64,000 nucleotides of DNA from Synchiropus splendidus (Eukaryota; Chordata; Actinopteri; Syngnathiformes; Callionymidae), in the NCBI RefSeq assembly GCF_027744825.2, contig NW_026527081.1, forward strand, positions 186,001 through 250,000. The letters run 5' to 3'. Shown one piece after another: positions 1-11,092 of the stretch. Within the stretch, counting starts at the first letter, position 1, and each line of letters starts with the position of its first letter. Position numbers and translations under genes: made by a program. The notes under the pieces are model-generated. The model did no database searches and was not told where the DNA came from. It worked only from the letters and a program-made list of their open reading frames with translations.

Positions 1-53
1 ACAAAAACGCTTTTCAGCCTGAGATAAGGTGGGTTTCGGAACGCCAAACATAA

Positions 54-81
54 AAGTGTTGATAACTTTCGAAAAACACTT
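54..81. other. Dyad I: 7-bp inverted repeat around the class-defining site 70 (exemplar)
   Basis: AAGTGTT at sites 54-60 and its reverse complement AACACTT at 75-81, with a 14-nt spacer. The variable sites 61, 70 and 72 lie in the spacer. The arms are nearly invariant along the array; the exceptions seen affect site 79 (C79A in m57, m91, m117, m155 and m297, and C79T in m206). In C70 units the spacer contains the palindrome TTTCGAAA. A protein site or a cruciform-prone element is possible but unproven. Confidence 0.75.
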
Positions 82-111
82 CAGAGAGCTTAGATTTGAT
101 GTGCACCTACT

Positions 112-126
112 AGAAAGACCCTTTCT
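112..126. other. Dyad II: 6-bp hairpin with 3-nt loop (exemplar)
   Basis: AGAAAG at 112-117, loop ACC, CTTTCT at 121-126. The flanks add the palindromes CTAG at 110-113 and CTATAG at 128-133. The C119T change of six Q units falls in the loop and leaves the arms intact. G133T in m102, m128 and m139 breaks CTATAG. It is the most compact inverted repeat in the unit. Confidence 0.75.
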
Positions 127-157
127 GCTATAGTGGGAGGTTAAAATTTCATGTTCT

Positions 158-165
158 GAAGCTTC
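158..165. other. GAAGCTTC palindrome with HindIII site, once per monomer (exemplar)
   Basis: The 8-bp palindrome at 158-165 holds AAGCTT. C165T shortens the palindrome to six bases but keeps the HindIII site. The only loss I saw is T163G at 54307 in m289. A HindIII digest should give a 188-bp monomer ladder with very few dimers. Confidence 0.9.
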
Positions 166-166
166 C

Positions 167-205
167 CTGAAAAGTTATGGCACAATGCGTAAAAACGCTT
201 TTCAG
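167..205. other. Dyad III: 8-bp inverted repeat spanning the monomer boundary (exemplar)
   Basis: CTGAAAAG at sites 167-174 and CTTTTCAG at sites 10-17 of the next unit (198-205 here), with a 23-nt spacer. The AC/GT variation at sites 1-2 lies in the spacer. A170G breaks one arm in m97, m123, m134, m178, m302 and m328, and C165T lies just outside. The dyad suggests the natural unit may be better phased with this boundary in its middle. Confidence 0.75.
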
Positions 206-376
206 CCTGAGATAAGGTGGGTTTCGGAACGCCAAACATAAAAGTGTTGATAACTTTGGAAAAACACTTCAGACAGTTTAGATTTGATGTGCAACTACTA
301 GAAAGACCCTTTCTGCTATAGTGGGAGGTTAAAATTTCATGTTCTGAAGCTTTCCTGAAAAGTTATGGCACAATGC

Positions 377-564
377 ACAAAAACGCTTTTCAGCCTGAGA
401 TAAGGTGGGTTTCGGAACGCCAAACATAAAAGTGTTGATAACTTTGGAAAAACACTTCAGACAGTTTAGATTTGATGTGCAACTACTAGAAAGACCCTTT
501 CTGCTATAGTGGGAGGTTAAAATTTCATGTTCTGAAGCTTCCCTGAAAAGTTATGGCACAATGC
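377..564. repeat. Exemplar monomer class R (G70-C86-T89-A106)
   Basis: R is one of the commonest classes. It has ACTTTGG at 65-71, CAGACAGTTT at 82-91 and GTGCAA at 101-106, so it lacks the BstBI and ApaLI sites of P and Q. It occurs with AC or GT starts and with C or T at 165. GT-initial R with T165 (for example m2, 189-376) is typically followed by an S or R unit. Confidence 0.9.
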
Positions 565-1316
565 ACAAAAACGCTTTTCAGCCTGAGATAAGGTGGGTTT
601 CGGAACGCCAAACATAAAAGTGTTGATAACTTTCGAAAAACACTTCAGAGAGCTTAGATTTGATGTGCACCTACTAGAAAGACCCTTTCTGCTATAGTGG
701 GAGCTTAAAATTTCATGTTCTGAAGCTTCCCTGAAAAGTTATGGCACAATGCGTAAAAACGCTTTTCAGCCTGAGATAAGGTGGGTTTCGGAACGCCAAA
801 CATAAAAGTGTTGATAACTTTGGAAAAACACTTCAGACAGTTTAGATTTGATGTGCAACTACTAGAAAGACCCTTTCTGCTATAGTGGGAGGTTAAAATT
901 TCATGTTCTGAAGCTTTCCTGAAAAGTTATGGCACAATGCACAAAAACGCTTTTCAGCCTGAGATAAGGTGGGTTTCGGAACGCCAAACATAAAAGTGTT
1001 GATAACTTTTGAAAAACACTTCAGACAGCTTAGATTTGATGTGCAACTACTAGAAAGACCCTTTCTGCTATAGTGGGAGGTTAAAATGTCATGTTCTGAA
1101 GCTTCCCTGAAAAGTTATGGCACAATGCACAAAAACGCTTTTCAGCCTGAGATAAGGTGGGTTTCGGAACGCCAAACATAAAAGTGTTGATAACTTTGGA
1201 AAAACACTTCAGACAGTTTAGATTTGATGTGCAACTACTAGAAAGACCCTTTCTGCTATAGTGGGAGGTTAAAATTTCATGTTCTGAAGCTTTCCTGAAA
1301 AGTTATGGCACAATGC

Positions 1317-1504
1317 ACAAAAACGCTTTTCAGCCTGAGATAAGGTGGGTTTCGGAACGCCAAACATAAAAGTGTTAATAACTTTGGAAAAACACTTCAG
1401 ACAGTTTAGATTTGATGTGCAACTACTAGAAAGACCCTTTCTGCTATAGTGGGAGGTTAAAATTTCATGTTCTGAAGCTTCCCTGAAAAGTTATGGCACA
1501 ATGC
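1317..1504. repeat. Exemplar monomer class V (R with A61)
   Basis: V is class R with G61A, reading GTTAATAAC. The change sits in the loop of the 54-81 dyad, so the stem is unaffected. V units usually follow a GT-initial R unit with C165. One V at 6957-7144 also carries T69C. The V units of block beta (m57, m91, m117, m155, m297) add T36C and C79A. Confidence 0.88.
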
Positions 1505-1692
1505 ACAAAAACGCTTTTCAGCCTGAGATAAGGTGGGTTTCGGAACGCCAAACATAAAAGTGTTGATAACTTTCGAAAAACACTTCAGAGAGCTTAGATT
1601 TGATGTGCACCTACTAGAAAGACCCTTTCTGCTATAGTGGGAGGTTAAAATTTCATGTTCTGAAGCTTTCCTGAAAAGTTATGGCACAATGC

Positions 1693-1880
1693 ACAAAAAC
1701 GCTTTTCAGCCTGAGATAAGGTGGGTTTCGGAACGCCAAACATAAAAGTGTTGATAACTTTTGAAAAACACTTCAGACAGCTTAGATTTGATGTGCAACT
1801 ACTAGAAAGACCCTTTCTGCTATAGTGGGAGGTTAAAATTTCATGTTCTGAAGCTTCCCTGAAAAGTTATGGCACAATGC
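1693..1880. repeat. Exemplar monomer class S (T70-C86-C89-A106)
   Basis: S has ACTTTTGA at 65-72, CAGACAGCTT and GTGCAA. T70 beside G71 is what deamination of a methylated CpG in a C70 unit would leave, so S may derive from a C70 form; this is inference. S normally follows a T165 unit. Derived S units carry T148G (m6, m72, m166, m317) or A72T (m53, m87, m113, m151), and both are useful lineage markers. Confidence 0.88.
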
Positions 1881-2632
1881 ACAAAAACGCTTTTCAGCCT
1901 GAGATAAGGTGGGTTTCGGAACGCCAAACATAAAAGTGTTGATAACTTTGGAAAAACACTTCAGACAGTTTAGATTTGATGTGCAACTACTAGAAAGACC
2001 CTTTCTGCTATAGTGGGAGGTTAAAATTTCATGTTCTGAAGCTTTCCTGAAAAGTTATGGCACAATGCACAAAAACGCTTTTCAGCCTGAGATAAGGTGG
2101 GTTTCGGAACGCCAAACATAAAAGTGTTGATAACTTTTGAAAAACACTTCAGACAGCTTAGATTTGATGTGCAACTACTAGAAAGACCCTTTCTGCTATA
2201 GTGGGAGGTTAAAATTTCATGTTCTGAAGCTTCCCTGAAAAGTTATGGCACAATGCACAAAAACGCTTTTCAGCCTGAGATAAGGTGGGTTTCGGAACGC
2301 CAAACATAAAAGTGTTGATAACTTTCGAAAAACACTTCAGACAGCTTAGATTTGATGTGCACCTACTAGAAAGATCCTTTCTGCTATAGTGGGAGGTTAA
2401 AATTTCATGTTCTGAAGCTTCCCTGAAAAGTTATGGCACAATGCGTAAAAACGCTTTTCAGCCTGAGATAAGGTGGGTTTCGGAACGCCAAACATAAAAG
2501 TGTTGATAACTTTGGAAAAACACTTCAGACAGTTTAGATTTGATGTGCAACTACTAGAAAGACCCTTTCTGCTATAGTGGGAGGTTAAAATTTCATGTTC
2601 TGAAGCTTCCCTGAAAAGTTATGGCACAATGC

Positions 2633-2820
2633 ACAAAAACGCTTTTCAGCCTGAGATAAGGTGGGTTTCGGAACGCCAAACATAAAAGTGTTGATAACTT
2701 TCGAAAAACACTTCAGAGAGCTTAGATTTGATGTGCACCTACTAGAAAGACCCTTTCTGCTATAGTGGGAGGTTAAAATTTCATGTTCTGAAGCTTCCCT
2801 GAAAAGTTATGGCACAATGC
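2633..2820. repeat. Exemplar monomer class P (C70-G86-C89-C106)
   Basis: Class P carries TTCGAA (a BstBI site) around position 70, GAGAGCTT at 84-91 and GTGCAC (an ApaLI site) at 101-106. It occurs throughout the window. P units with C165 are usually followed by a unit starting GT. P units with T165 are always followed by one starting AC. P differs from class R at four core sites. The BstBI and ApaLI sites normally travel together, which makes the class easy to type. Confidence 0.9.
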
Positions 2821-5800
2821 GTAAAAACGCTTTTCAGCCTGAGATAAGGTGGGTTTCGGAACGCCAAACATAAAAGTGTTGATAACTTTGGAAAAACACT
2901 TCAGACAGTTTAGATTTGATGTGCAACTACTAGAAAGACCCTTTCTGCTATAGTGGGAGGTTAAAATTTCATGTTCTGAAGCTTTCCTGAAAAGTTATGG
3001 CACAACGCACAAAAACGCTTTTCAGCCTGAGATAAGGTGGGTTTCGGAACGCCAAACATAAAAGTGTTGATAACTTTTGAAAAACACTTCAGACAGCTTA
3101 GATTTGATGTGCAACTACTAGAAAGACCCTTTCTGCTATAGTGGGAGGTTAAAATTTCATGTTCTGAAGCTTCCCTGAAAAGTTATGGCACAATGCACAA
3201 AAACGCTTTTCAGCCTGAGATAAGGTGGGTTTCGGAACGCCAAACATAAAAGTGTTGATAACTTTGGAAAAACACTTCAGACAGTTTAGATTTGATGTGC
3301 AACTACTAGAAAGACCCTTTCTGCTATAGTGGGAGGTTAAAATTTCATGTTCTGAAGCTTCCCTGAAAAGTTATGGCACAATGCACAAAAACGCTTTTCA
3401 GCCTGAGATAAGGTGGGTTTCGGAACGCCAAACATAAAAGTGTTGATAACTTTGGAAAAACACTTCAGACAGTTTAGATTTGATGTGCAACTACTAGAAA
3501 GACCCTTTCTGCTATAGTGGGAGGTTAAAATTTCATGTTCTGAAGCTTCCCTGAAAAGTTATGGCACAATGCACAAAAACGCTTTTCAGCCTGAGATAAG
3601 GTGGGTTTCGGAACGCCAAACATAAAAGTGTTGATAACTTTCGAAAAACACTTCAGAGAGCTTAGATTTGATGTGCACCTACTAGAAAGACCCTTTCTGC
3701 TATAGTGGGAGGTTAAAATTTCATGTTCTGAAGCTTTCCTGAAAAGTTATGGCACAATGCACAAAAACGCTTTTCAGCCTGAGATAAGGTGGGTTTCGGA
3801 ACGCCAAACATAAAAGTGTTGATAACTTTCGAAAAACACTTCAGAGAGCTTAGATTTGATGTGCACCTACTAGAAAGACCCTTTCTGCTATAGTGGGAGG
3901 TTAAAATTTCATGTTCTGAAGCTTCCCTGAAAAGTTATGGCACAATGCGTAAAAACGCTTTTCAGCCTGAGATAAGGTGGGTTTCGGAACGCCAAACATA
4001 AAAGTGTTGATAACTTTGGAAAAACACTTCAGACAGTTTAGATTTGATGTGCAACTACTAGAAAGACCCTTTCTGCTATAGTGGGAGGTTAAAATTTCAT
4101 GTTCTGAAGCTTTCCTGAAAAGTTATGGCACAATGCACAAAAACGCTTTTCAGCCTGAGATAAGGTGGGTTTCGGAACGCCAAACATAAAAGTGTTGATA
4201 ACTTTTGAAAAACACTTCAGACAGCTTAGATTTGATGTGCAACTACTAGAAAGACCCTTTCTGCTATAGTGGGAGGTTAAAATTTCATGTTCTGAAGCTT
4301 CCCTGAAAAGTTATGGCACAATGCACAAAAACGCTTTTCAGCCTGAGATAAGGTGGGTTTCGGAACGCCAAACATAAAAGTGTTGATAACTTTGGAAAAA
4401 CACTTCAGACAGTTTAGATTTGATGTGCAACTACTAGAAAGACCCTTTCTGCTATAGTGGGAGGTTAAAATTTCATGTTCTGAAGCTTTCCTGAAAAGTT
4501 ATGGCACAATGCACAAAAACGCTTTTCAGCCTGAGATAAGGTGGGTTTCGGAACGCCAAACATAAAAGTGTTGATAACTTTTGAAAAACACTTCAGACAG
4601 CTTAGATTTGATGTGCAACTACTAGAAAGACCCTTTCTGCTATAGTGGGAGGTTAAAATTTCATGTTCTGAAGCTTCCCTGAAAAGTTATGGCACAATGC
4701 ACAAAAACGCTTTTCAGCCTGAGATAAGGTGGGTTTCGGAACGCCAAACATAAAAGTGTTGATAACTTTCGAAAAACACTTCAGACAGCTTAGATTTGAT
4801 GTGCACCTACTAGAAAGATCCTTTCTGCTATAGTGGGAGGTTAAAATTTCATGTTCTGAAGCTTCCCTGAAAAGTTATGGCACAATGCGTAAAAACGCTT
4901 TTCAGCCTGAGATAAGGTGGGTTTCGGAACGCCAAACATAAAAGTGTTGATAACTTTGGAAAAACACTTCAGACAGTTTAGATTTGATGTGCAACTACTA
5001 GAAAGACCCTTTCTGCTATAGTGGGAGGTTAAAATTTCATGTTCTGAAGCTTCCCTGAAAAGTTATGGCACAATGCACAAAAACGCTTTTCAGCCTGAGA
5101 TAAGGTGGGTTTCGGAACGCCAAACATAAAAGTGTTGATAACTTTCGAAAAACACTTCAGAGAGCTTAGATTTGATGTGCACCTACTAGAAAGACCCTTT
5201 CTGCTATAGTGGGAGGTTAAAATTTCATGTTCTGAAGCTTCCCTGAAAAGTTATGGCACAATGCGTAAAAACGCTTTTCAGCCTGAGATAAGGTGGGTTT
5301 CGGAACGCCAAACATAAAAGTGTTGATAACTTTGGAAAAACACTTCAGACAGTTTAGATTTGATGTGCAACTACTAGAAAGACCCTTTCTGCTATAGTGG
5401 GAGGTTAAAATTTCATGTTCTGAAGCTTTCCTGAAAAGTTATGGCACAACGCACAAAAACGCTTTTCAGCCTGAGATAAGGTGGGTTTCGGAACGCCAAA
5501 CATAAAAGTGTTGATAACTTTTGAAAAACACTTCAGACAGCTTAGATTTGATGTGCAACTACTAGAAAGACCCTTTCTGCTATAGTGGGAGGTTAAAATT
5601 TCATGTTCTGAAGCTTCCCTGAAAAGTTATGGCACAATGCACAAAAACGCTTTTCAGCCTGAGATAAGGTGGGTTTCGGAACGCCAAACATAAAAGTGTT
5701 GATAACTTTGGAAAAACACTTCAGACAGTTTAGATTTGATGTGCAACTACTAGAAAGACCCTTTCTGCTATAGTGGGAGGTTAAAATTTCATGTTCTGAA

Positions 5801-6392
5801 GCTTCCCTGAAAAGTTATGGCACAATGCACAAAAACGCTTTTCAGCCTGAGATAAGGTGGGTTTCGGAACGCCAAACATAAAAGTGTTGATAACTTTGGA
5901 AAAACACTTCAGACAGTTTAGATTTGATGTGCAACTACTAGAAAGACCCTTTCTGCTATAGTGGGAGGTTAAAATTTCATGTTCTGAAGCTTCCCTGAAA
6001 AGTTATGGCACAATGCACAAAAACGCTTTTCAGCCTGAGATAAGGTGGGTTTCGGAACGCCAAACATAAAAGTGTTGATAACTTTCGAAAAACACTTCAG
6101 AGAGCTTAGATTTGATGTGCACCTACTAGAAAGACCCTTTCTGCTATAGTGGGAGGTTAAAATTTCATGTTCTGAAGCTTTCCTGAAAAGTTATGGCACA
6201 ATGCACAAAAACGCTTTTCAGCCTGAGATAAGGTGGGTTTCGGAACGCCAAACATAAAAGTGTTGATAACTTTCGAAAAACACTTCAGAGAGCTTAGATT
6301 TGATGTGCACCTACTAGAAAGACCCTTTCTGCTATAGTGGGAGGTTAAAATTTCATGTTCTGAAGCTTCCCTGAAAAGTTATGGCACAATGC

Positions 6393-6580
6393 GTAAAAAC
6401 GCTTTTCAGCCTGAGATAAGGTGGGTTTCGGAACGCCAAACATAAAAGTGTTGATAACTTTGGAAAAACACTTCAGACAGCTTAGATTTGATGTGCAACT
6501 ACTAGAAAGACCCTTTCTGCTATAGTGGGAGGTTAAAATTTCATGTTCTGAAGCTTCCCTGAAAAGTTATGGCACAATGC
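6393..6580. repeat. Exemplar monomer class U (G70-C86-C89-A106, GT start)
   Basis: U combines the R-like G70 and A106 with C89 as in S and Q. It looks like a recombinant of R (left) and S (middle). GT-initial U units at m35, m217, m223, m250, m256 and m271 always sit between a P unit with C165 and a Q unit. They therefore mark the six-monomer P-P-U-Q-R-V block. A different, AC-initial U is m194, which carries T25A. Confidence 0.85.
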
Positions 6581-6768
6581 ACAAAAACGCTTTTCAGCCT
6601 GAGATAAGGTGGGTTTCGGAACGCCAAACATAAAAGTGTTGATAACTTTCGAAAAACACTTCAGACAGCTTAGATTTGATGTGCACCTACTAGAAAGACC
6701 CTTTCTGCTATAGTGGGAGGTTAAAATTTCATGTTCTGAAGCTTCCCTGAAAAGTTATGGCACAATGC
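6581..6768. repeat. Exemplar monomer class Q (C70-C86-C89-C106)
   Basis: Q equals P except for C at position 86 (CAGACAGCTT). It is normally C165 and is usually followed by a GT-initial R unit, which makes a Q-R-V or Q-R-P run common. Six Q units (m13, m26, m54, m88, m114, m152) additionally carry C119T, which creates GATC. Q could be a recombinant between a P left part and an S or U middle part, or an ancestral state; the sequence alone does not decide. Confidence 0.88.
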
Positions 6769-7332
6769 GTAAAAACGCTTTTCAGCCTGAGATAAGGTGG
6801 GTTTCGGAACGCCAAACATAAAAGTGTTGATAACTTTGGAAAAACACTTCAGACAGTTTAGATTTGATGTGCAACTACTAGAAAGACCCTTTCTGCTATA
6901 GTGGGAGGTTAAAATTTCATGTTCTGAAGCTTCCCTGAAAAGTTATGGCACAATGCACAAAAACGCTTTTCAGCCTGAGATAAGGTGGGTTTCGGAACGC
7001 CAAACATAAAAGTGTTAATAACTTCGGAAAAACACTTCAGACAGTTTAGATTTGATGTGCAACTACTAGAAAGACCCTTTCTGCTATAGTGGGAGGTTAA
7101 AATTTCATGTTCTGAAGCTTCCCTGAAAAGTTATGGCACAATGCACAAAAACGCTTTTCAGCCTGAGATAAGGTGGGTTTCGGAACGCCAAACATAAAAG
7201 TGTTGATAACTTTCGAAAAACACTTCAGAGAGCTTAGATTTGATGTGCACCTACTAGAAAGACCCTTTCTGCTATAGTGGGAGGTTAAAATTTCATGTTC
7301 TGAAGCTTCCCTGAAAAGTTATGGCACAATGC

Positions 7333-7520
7333 GTAAAAACGCTTTTCAGCCTGAGATAAGGTGGGTTTCGGAACGCCAAACATAAAAGTGTTGATAACTT
7401 TGGAAAAACACTTCAGAGAGTTTAGATTTGATGTGCAACTACTAGAAAGACCCTTTCTGCTATAGTGGGAGGTTAAAATTTCATGTTCTGAAGCTTTCCT
7501 GAAAAGTTATGGCACAATGC
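7333..7520. repeat. Hybrid monomer m40 (R with G86)
   Basis: GT-initial with G70, T89 and A106 as in R but G86 as in P. This is a single-site departure and may be either a point substitution or a very short conversion tract. Confidence 0.78.
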
Positions 7521-8648
7521 ACAAAAACGCTTTTCAGCCTGAGATAAGGTGGGTTTCGGAACGCCAAACATAAAAGTGTTGATAACTTTTGAAAAACACT
7601 TCAGACAGCTTAGATTTGACGTGCAACTACTAGAAAGACCCTTTCTGCTATAGTGGGAGGTTAAAATTTCATGTTCTGAAGCTTCCCTGAAAAGTTATGG
7701 CACAATGCACAAAAACGCTTTTCAGCCTGAGATAAGGTGGGTTTCGGAACGCCAAACATAAAAGTGTTGATAACTTTGGAAAAACACTTCAGACAGTTTA
7801 GATTTGATGTGCAACTACTAGAAAGACCCTTTCTGCTATAGTGGGAGGTTAAAATTTCATGTTCTGAAGCTTCCCTGAAAAGTTATGGCACAATGCACAA
7901 AAACGCTTTTCAGCCTGAGATAAGGTGGGTTTCGGAACGCCAAACATAAAAGTGTTGATAACTTTTGAAAAACACTTCAGACAGCTTAGATTTGATGTGC
8001 AACTACTAGAAAGACCCTTTCTGCTATAGTGGGAGGTTAAAATTTCATGTTCTGAAGCTTCCCTGAAAAGTTATGGCACAATGCGTAAAAACGCTTTTCA
8101 GCCTGAGATAAGGTGGGTTTCGGAACGCCAAACATAAAAGTGTTGATAACTTTGGAAAAACACTTCAGACAGTTTAGATTTGATGTGCAACTACTAGAAA
8201 GACCCTTTCTGCTATAGTGGGAGGTTAAAATTTCATGTTCTGAAGCTTTCCTGAAAAGTTATGGCACAATGCACAAAAACGCTTTTCAGCCTGAGATAAG
8301 GTGGGTTTCGGAACGCCAAACATAAAAGTGTTGATAACTTTGGAAAAACACTTCAGACAGTTTAGATTTGATGTGCAACTACTAGAAAGACCCTTTCTGC
8401 TATAGTGGGAGGTTAAAATTTCATGTTCTGAAGCTTTCCTGAAAAGTTATGGCACAATGCACAAAAACGCTTTTCAGCCTGAGATAAGGTGGGTTTCGGA
8501 ACGCCAAACATAAAAGTGTTGATAACTTTTGAAAAACACTTCAGACAGCTTAGATTTGATGTGCAACTACTAGAAAGACCCTTTCTGCTATAGTGGGAGG
8601 TTAAAATTTCATGTTCTGAAGCTTCCCTGAAAAGTTATGGCACAATGC

Positions 8649-11092
8649 ACAAAAACGCTTTTCAGCCTGAGATAAGGTGGGTTTCGGAACGCCAAACATA
8701 AAAGTGTTGATAACTTTGGAAAAACACTTCAGACAGTTTAGATTTGATGTGCAACTACTAGAAAGACCCTTTCTGCTATAGTGGGAGGTTAAAATTTCAT
8801 GTTCTGAAGCTTCCCTGAAAAGTTATGGCACAATGCGTAAAAACGCTTTTCAGCCTGAGATAAGGTGGGTTTCGGAAAGCCAAACATAAAAGTGTTGATA
8901 ACTTTGGAAAAACACTTCAGACAGTTTAGATTTGATGTGCAACTACTAGAAAGACCCTTTCTGCTATAGTGGGAGGTTAAAATTTCATGTTCTGAAGCTT
9001 CCCTGAAAAGTTATGGCACAATGCACAAAAACGCTTTTCAGCCTGAGATAAGGTGGGTTTCGGAACGCCAAACATAAAAGTGTTAATAACTTTGGAAAAA
9101 CACTTCAGACAGTTTAGATTTGATGTGCAACTACTAGAAAGACCCTTTCTGCTATAGTGGGAGGTTAAAATTTCATGTTCTGAAGCTTCCCTGAAAAGTT
9201 ATGGCACAATGCGTAAAAACGCTTTTCAGCATGAGATAAGGTGGGTTTCGGAACGCCAAACATAAAAGTGTTGATAACTTTTGAAAAACACTTCAGAGAG
9301 CTTAGATTTGATGTGCACCTACTAGAAAGACCCTTTCTGCTATAGTGGGAGGTTAAAATTTCATGTTCTGAAGCTTTCCTGAAAAGTTATGGCACAATGC
9401 ACAAAAACGCTTTTCAGCCTGAGATAAGGTGGGTTTCGGAACGCCAAACATAAAAGTGTTGATAACTTTTGAAAAACACTTCAGACAGCTTAGATTTGAT
9501 GTGCAACTACTAGAAAGACCCTTTCTGCTATAGTGGGAGGTTAAAATTTCATGTTCTGAAGCTTCCCTGAAAAGTTATGGCACAATGCACAAAAACGCTT
9601 TTCAGCCTGAGATAAGGTGGGTTTCGGAACGCCAAACATAAAAGTGTTGATAACTTTGGAAAAACACTTCAGACAGTTTAGATTTGATGTGCAACTACTA
9701 GAAAGACCCTTTCTGCTATAGTGGGAGGTTAAAATTTCATGTTCTGAAGCTTTCCTGAAAAGTTATGGCACAATGCACAAAAACGCTTTTCAGCCTGAGA
9801 TAAGGTGGGTTTCGGAACGCCAAACATAAAAGTGTTGATAACTTTTGTAAAACACTTCAGACAGCTTAGATTTGATGTGCAACTACTAGAAAGACCCTTT
9901 CTGCTATAGTGGGAGGTTAAAATTTCATGTTCTGAAGCTTCCCTGAAAAGTTATGGCACAATGCACAAAAACGCTTTTCAGCCTGAGATAAGGTGGGTTT
10001 CGGAACGCCAAACATAAAAGTGTTGATAACTTTCGAAAAACACTTCAGACAGCTTAGATTTGATGTGCACCTACTAGAAAGATCCTTTCTGCTATAGTGG
10101 GAGGTTAAAATTTCATGTTCTGAAGCTTCCCTGAAAAGTTATGGCACAATGCGTAAAAACGCTTTTCAGCCTGAGATAAGGTGGGTTTCGGAACGCCAAA
10201 CATAAAAGTGTTGATAACTTTGGAAAAACACTTCAGACAGTTTAGATTTGATGTGCAACTACTAGAAAGACCCTTTCTGCTATAGTGGGAGGTTAAAATT
10301 TCATGTTCTGAAGCTTCCCTGAAAAGTTATGGCACAATGCACAAAAACGCTTTTCAGCCTGAGATAAGGTGGGTTTCGGAACGCCAAACATAAAAGTGTT
10401 AATAACTTTGGAAAAACACTTCAGACAGTTTAGATTTGATGTGCAACTACTAGAAAGACCCTTTCTGCTATAGTGGGAGGTTAAAATTTCATGTTCTGAA
10501 GCTTCCCTGAAAAGTTATGGCACAATGCACAAAAACGCTTTTCAGCCTGAGATAAGGTGGTTTCCGGAACGCCAAACATAAAAGTGTTAATAACTTTGGA
10601 AAAACAATTCAGACAGTTTAGATTTGATGTGCAACTACTAGAAAGACCCTTTCTGCTATAGTGGGAGGTTAAAATTTCATGTTCTGAAGCTTCCCTGAAA
10701 AGTTATGGCACAATGCACAAAAACGCTTTTCAGCCTGAGATAAGGTGGGTTTCGGAACGCCAAACATAAAAGTGTTGATAACTTTCGAAAAACACTTCAG
10801 ACAGCTTAGATTTGATGTGCACCTACTAGAAAGACCCTTTCTGCTATAGTGGGAGGTTAAAATTTCATGTTCTGAAGCTTCCCTGAAAAGTTATGGCACA
10901 ATGCGTAAAAACGCTTTTCAGCCTGAGATAAGGTGGGTTTCGGAACGCCAAACATAAAAGTGTTGATAACTTTGGAAAAACACTTCAGACAGTTTAGATT
11001 TGATGTGCAACTACTAGAAAGACCCTTTCTGCTATAGTGGGAGGTTAAAATTTCATGTTCTGAAGCTTCCCTGAAAAGTTATGGCACAATGC
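8649..11092. repeat. Block beta copy 1 (m47-m59)
   Basis: A 13-unit block recognised by ordered rare variants: C42A (GGAAAGCC) in m48, A72T (TTGTAAA) in m53, C119T in m54, and T36C with C79A in m57. The same markers at the same spacing recur in copies 2, 3 and 4. In this copy the GT unit m50 is a hybrid (T70, G86, C106, plus C19A), where copies 2 and 3 have a GT-initial V. m57 has a private G33T. The offset to copy 2 is 34 units (6,392 bp). Confidence 0.87.
9213..9400. repeat. Hybrid monomer m50 (T70 with G86-C106)
   Basis: GT-initial, C19A, T70, G86, C89, C106, T165. T70 is an S feature and the rest follows P. A C70T transition at the CpG 70-71 of a P unit would explain it without recombination. 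Confidence 0.78.

Larger units (their letters stand above)
1..1128. repeat. Block alpha partial copy 1 (m1-m6)
   Basis: Units read P, GT-R(T165), R, P, GT-R(T165), S with T148G. This is the same six-unit order as m67-m72, m161-m166 and m312-m317. m4 has a private G140C at 704. The next unit, m7, is R with T165 where the other copies have C165, so the resemblance ends here. The part left of the window is unknown. Confidence 0.8.
1611..6480. repeat. 13-monomer (2,444-bp) tandem duplication
   Basis: The class order of m10-m21 is repeated exactly at m23-m34. Rare variants match at the same offset: C119T at m13 and m26, and T186C (ACGC for ATGC) at the ends of m16 and m29. By class-defining sites, identity runs from about 1611-4036 to 4055-6480. 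The left break lies in m9 between sites 89 and 107. The right break lies in m22 near site 89, where m35 is class U instead of R. Length is an exact multiple of the monomer, as expected from unequal exchange between homologous units. Confidence 0.88.
6017..7144. repeat. Six-monomer block delta (P-P-U-Q-R-V), copy 1
   Basis: Units m33-m38 read P(T165), P(C165), GT-U, Q, GT-R(C165), V. This six-unit, 1,128-bp order recurs at 40233-41360, 46437-47564, 47565-48692 and 50385-51512, and as five units at 41361-42300. It is the nearest thing to a true higher-order repeat in the window. This copy has a private T69C in its V unit. Confidence 0.85.

Noticed and set aside
28..50. CENP-B box candidate around GGGTTTCGGAACGCC
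   Set aside because: It shares TTTCG with the box but lacks the required downstream CGGG spacing on either strand.
112..126. Hairpin 112-126 as a transcription terminator
   Set aside because: No U-run follows the stem, there is no upstream gene, and it recurs in every unit of a eukaryotic satellite.
10561..10580. Possible one-base indel in m57 (GGTGGTTTCCGG)
   Set aside because: The register is unchanged on both sides. The difference is explained by substitutions G33T and T36C, the second shared with m91, m117, m155 and m297.
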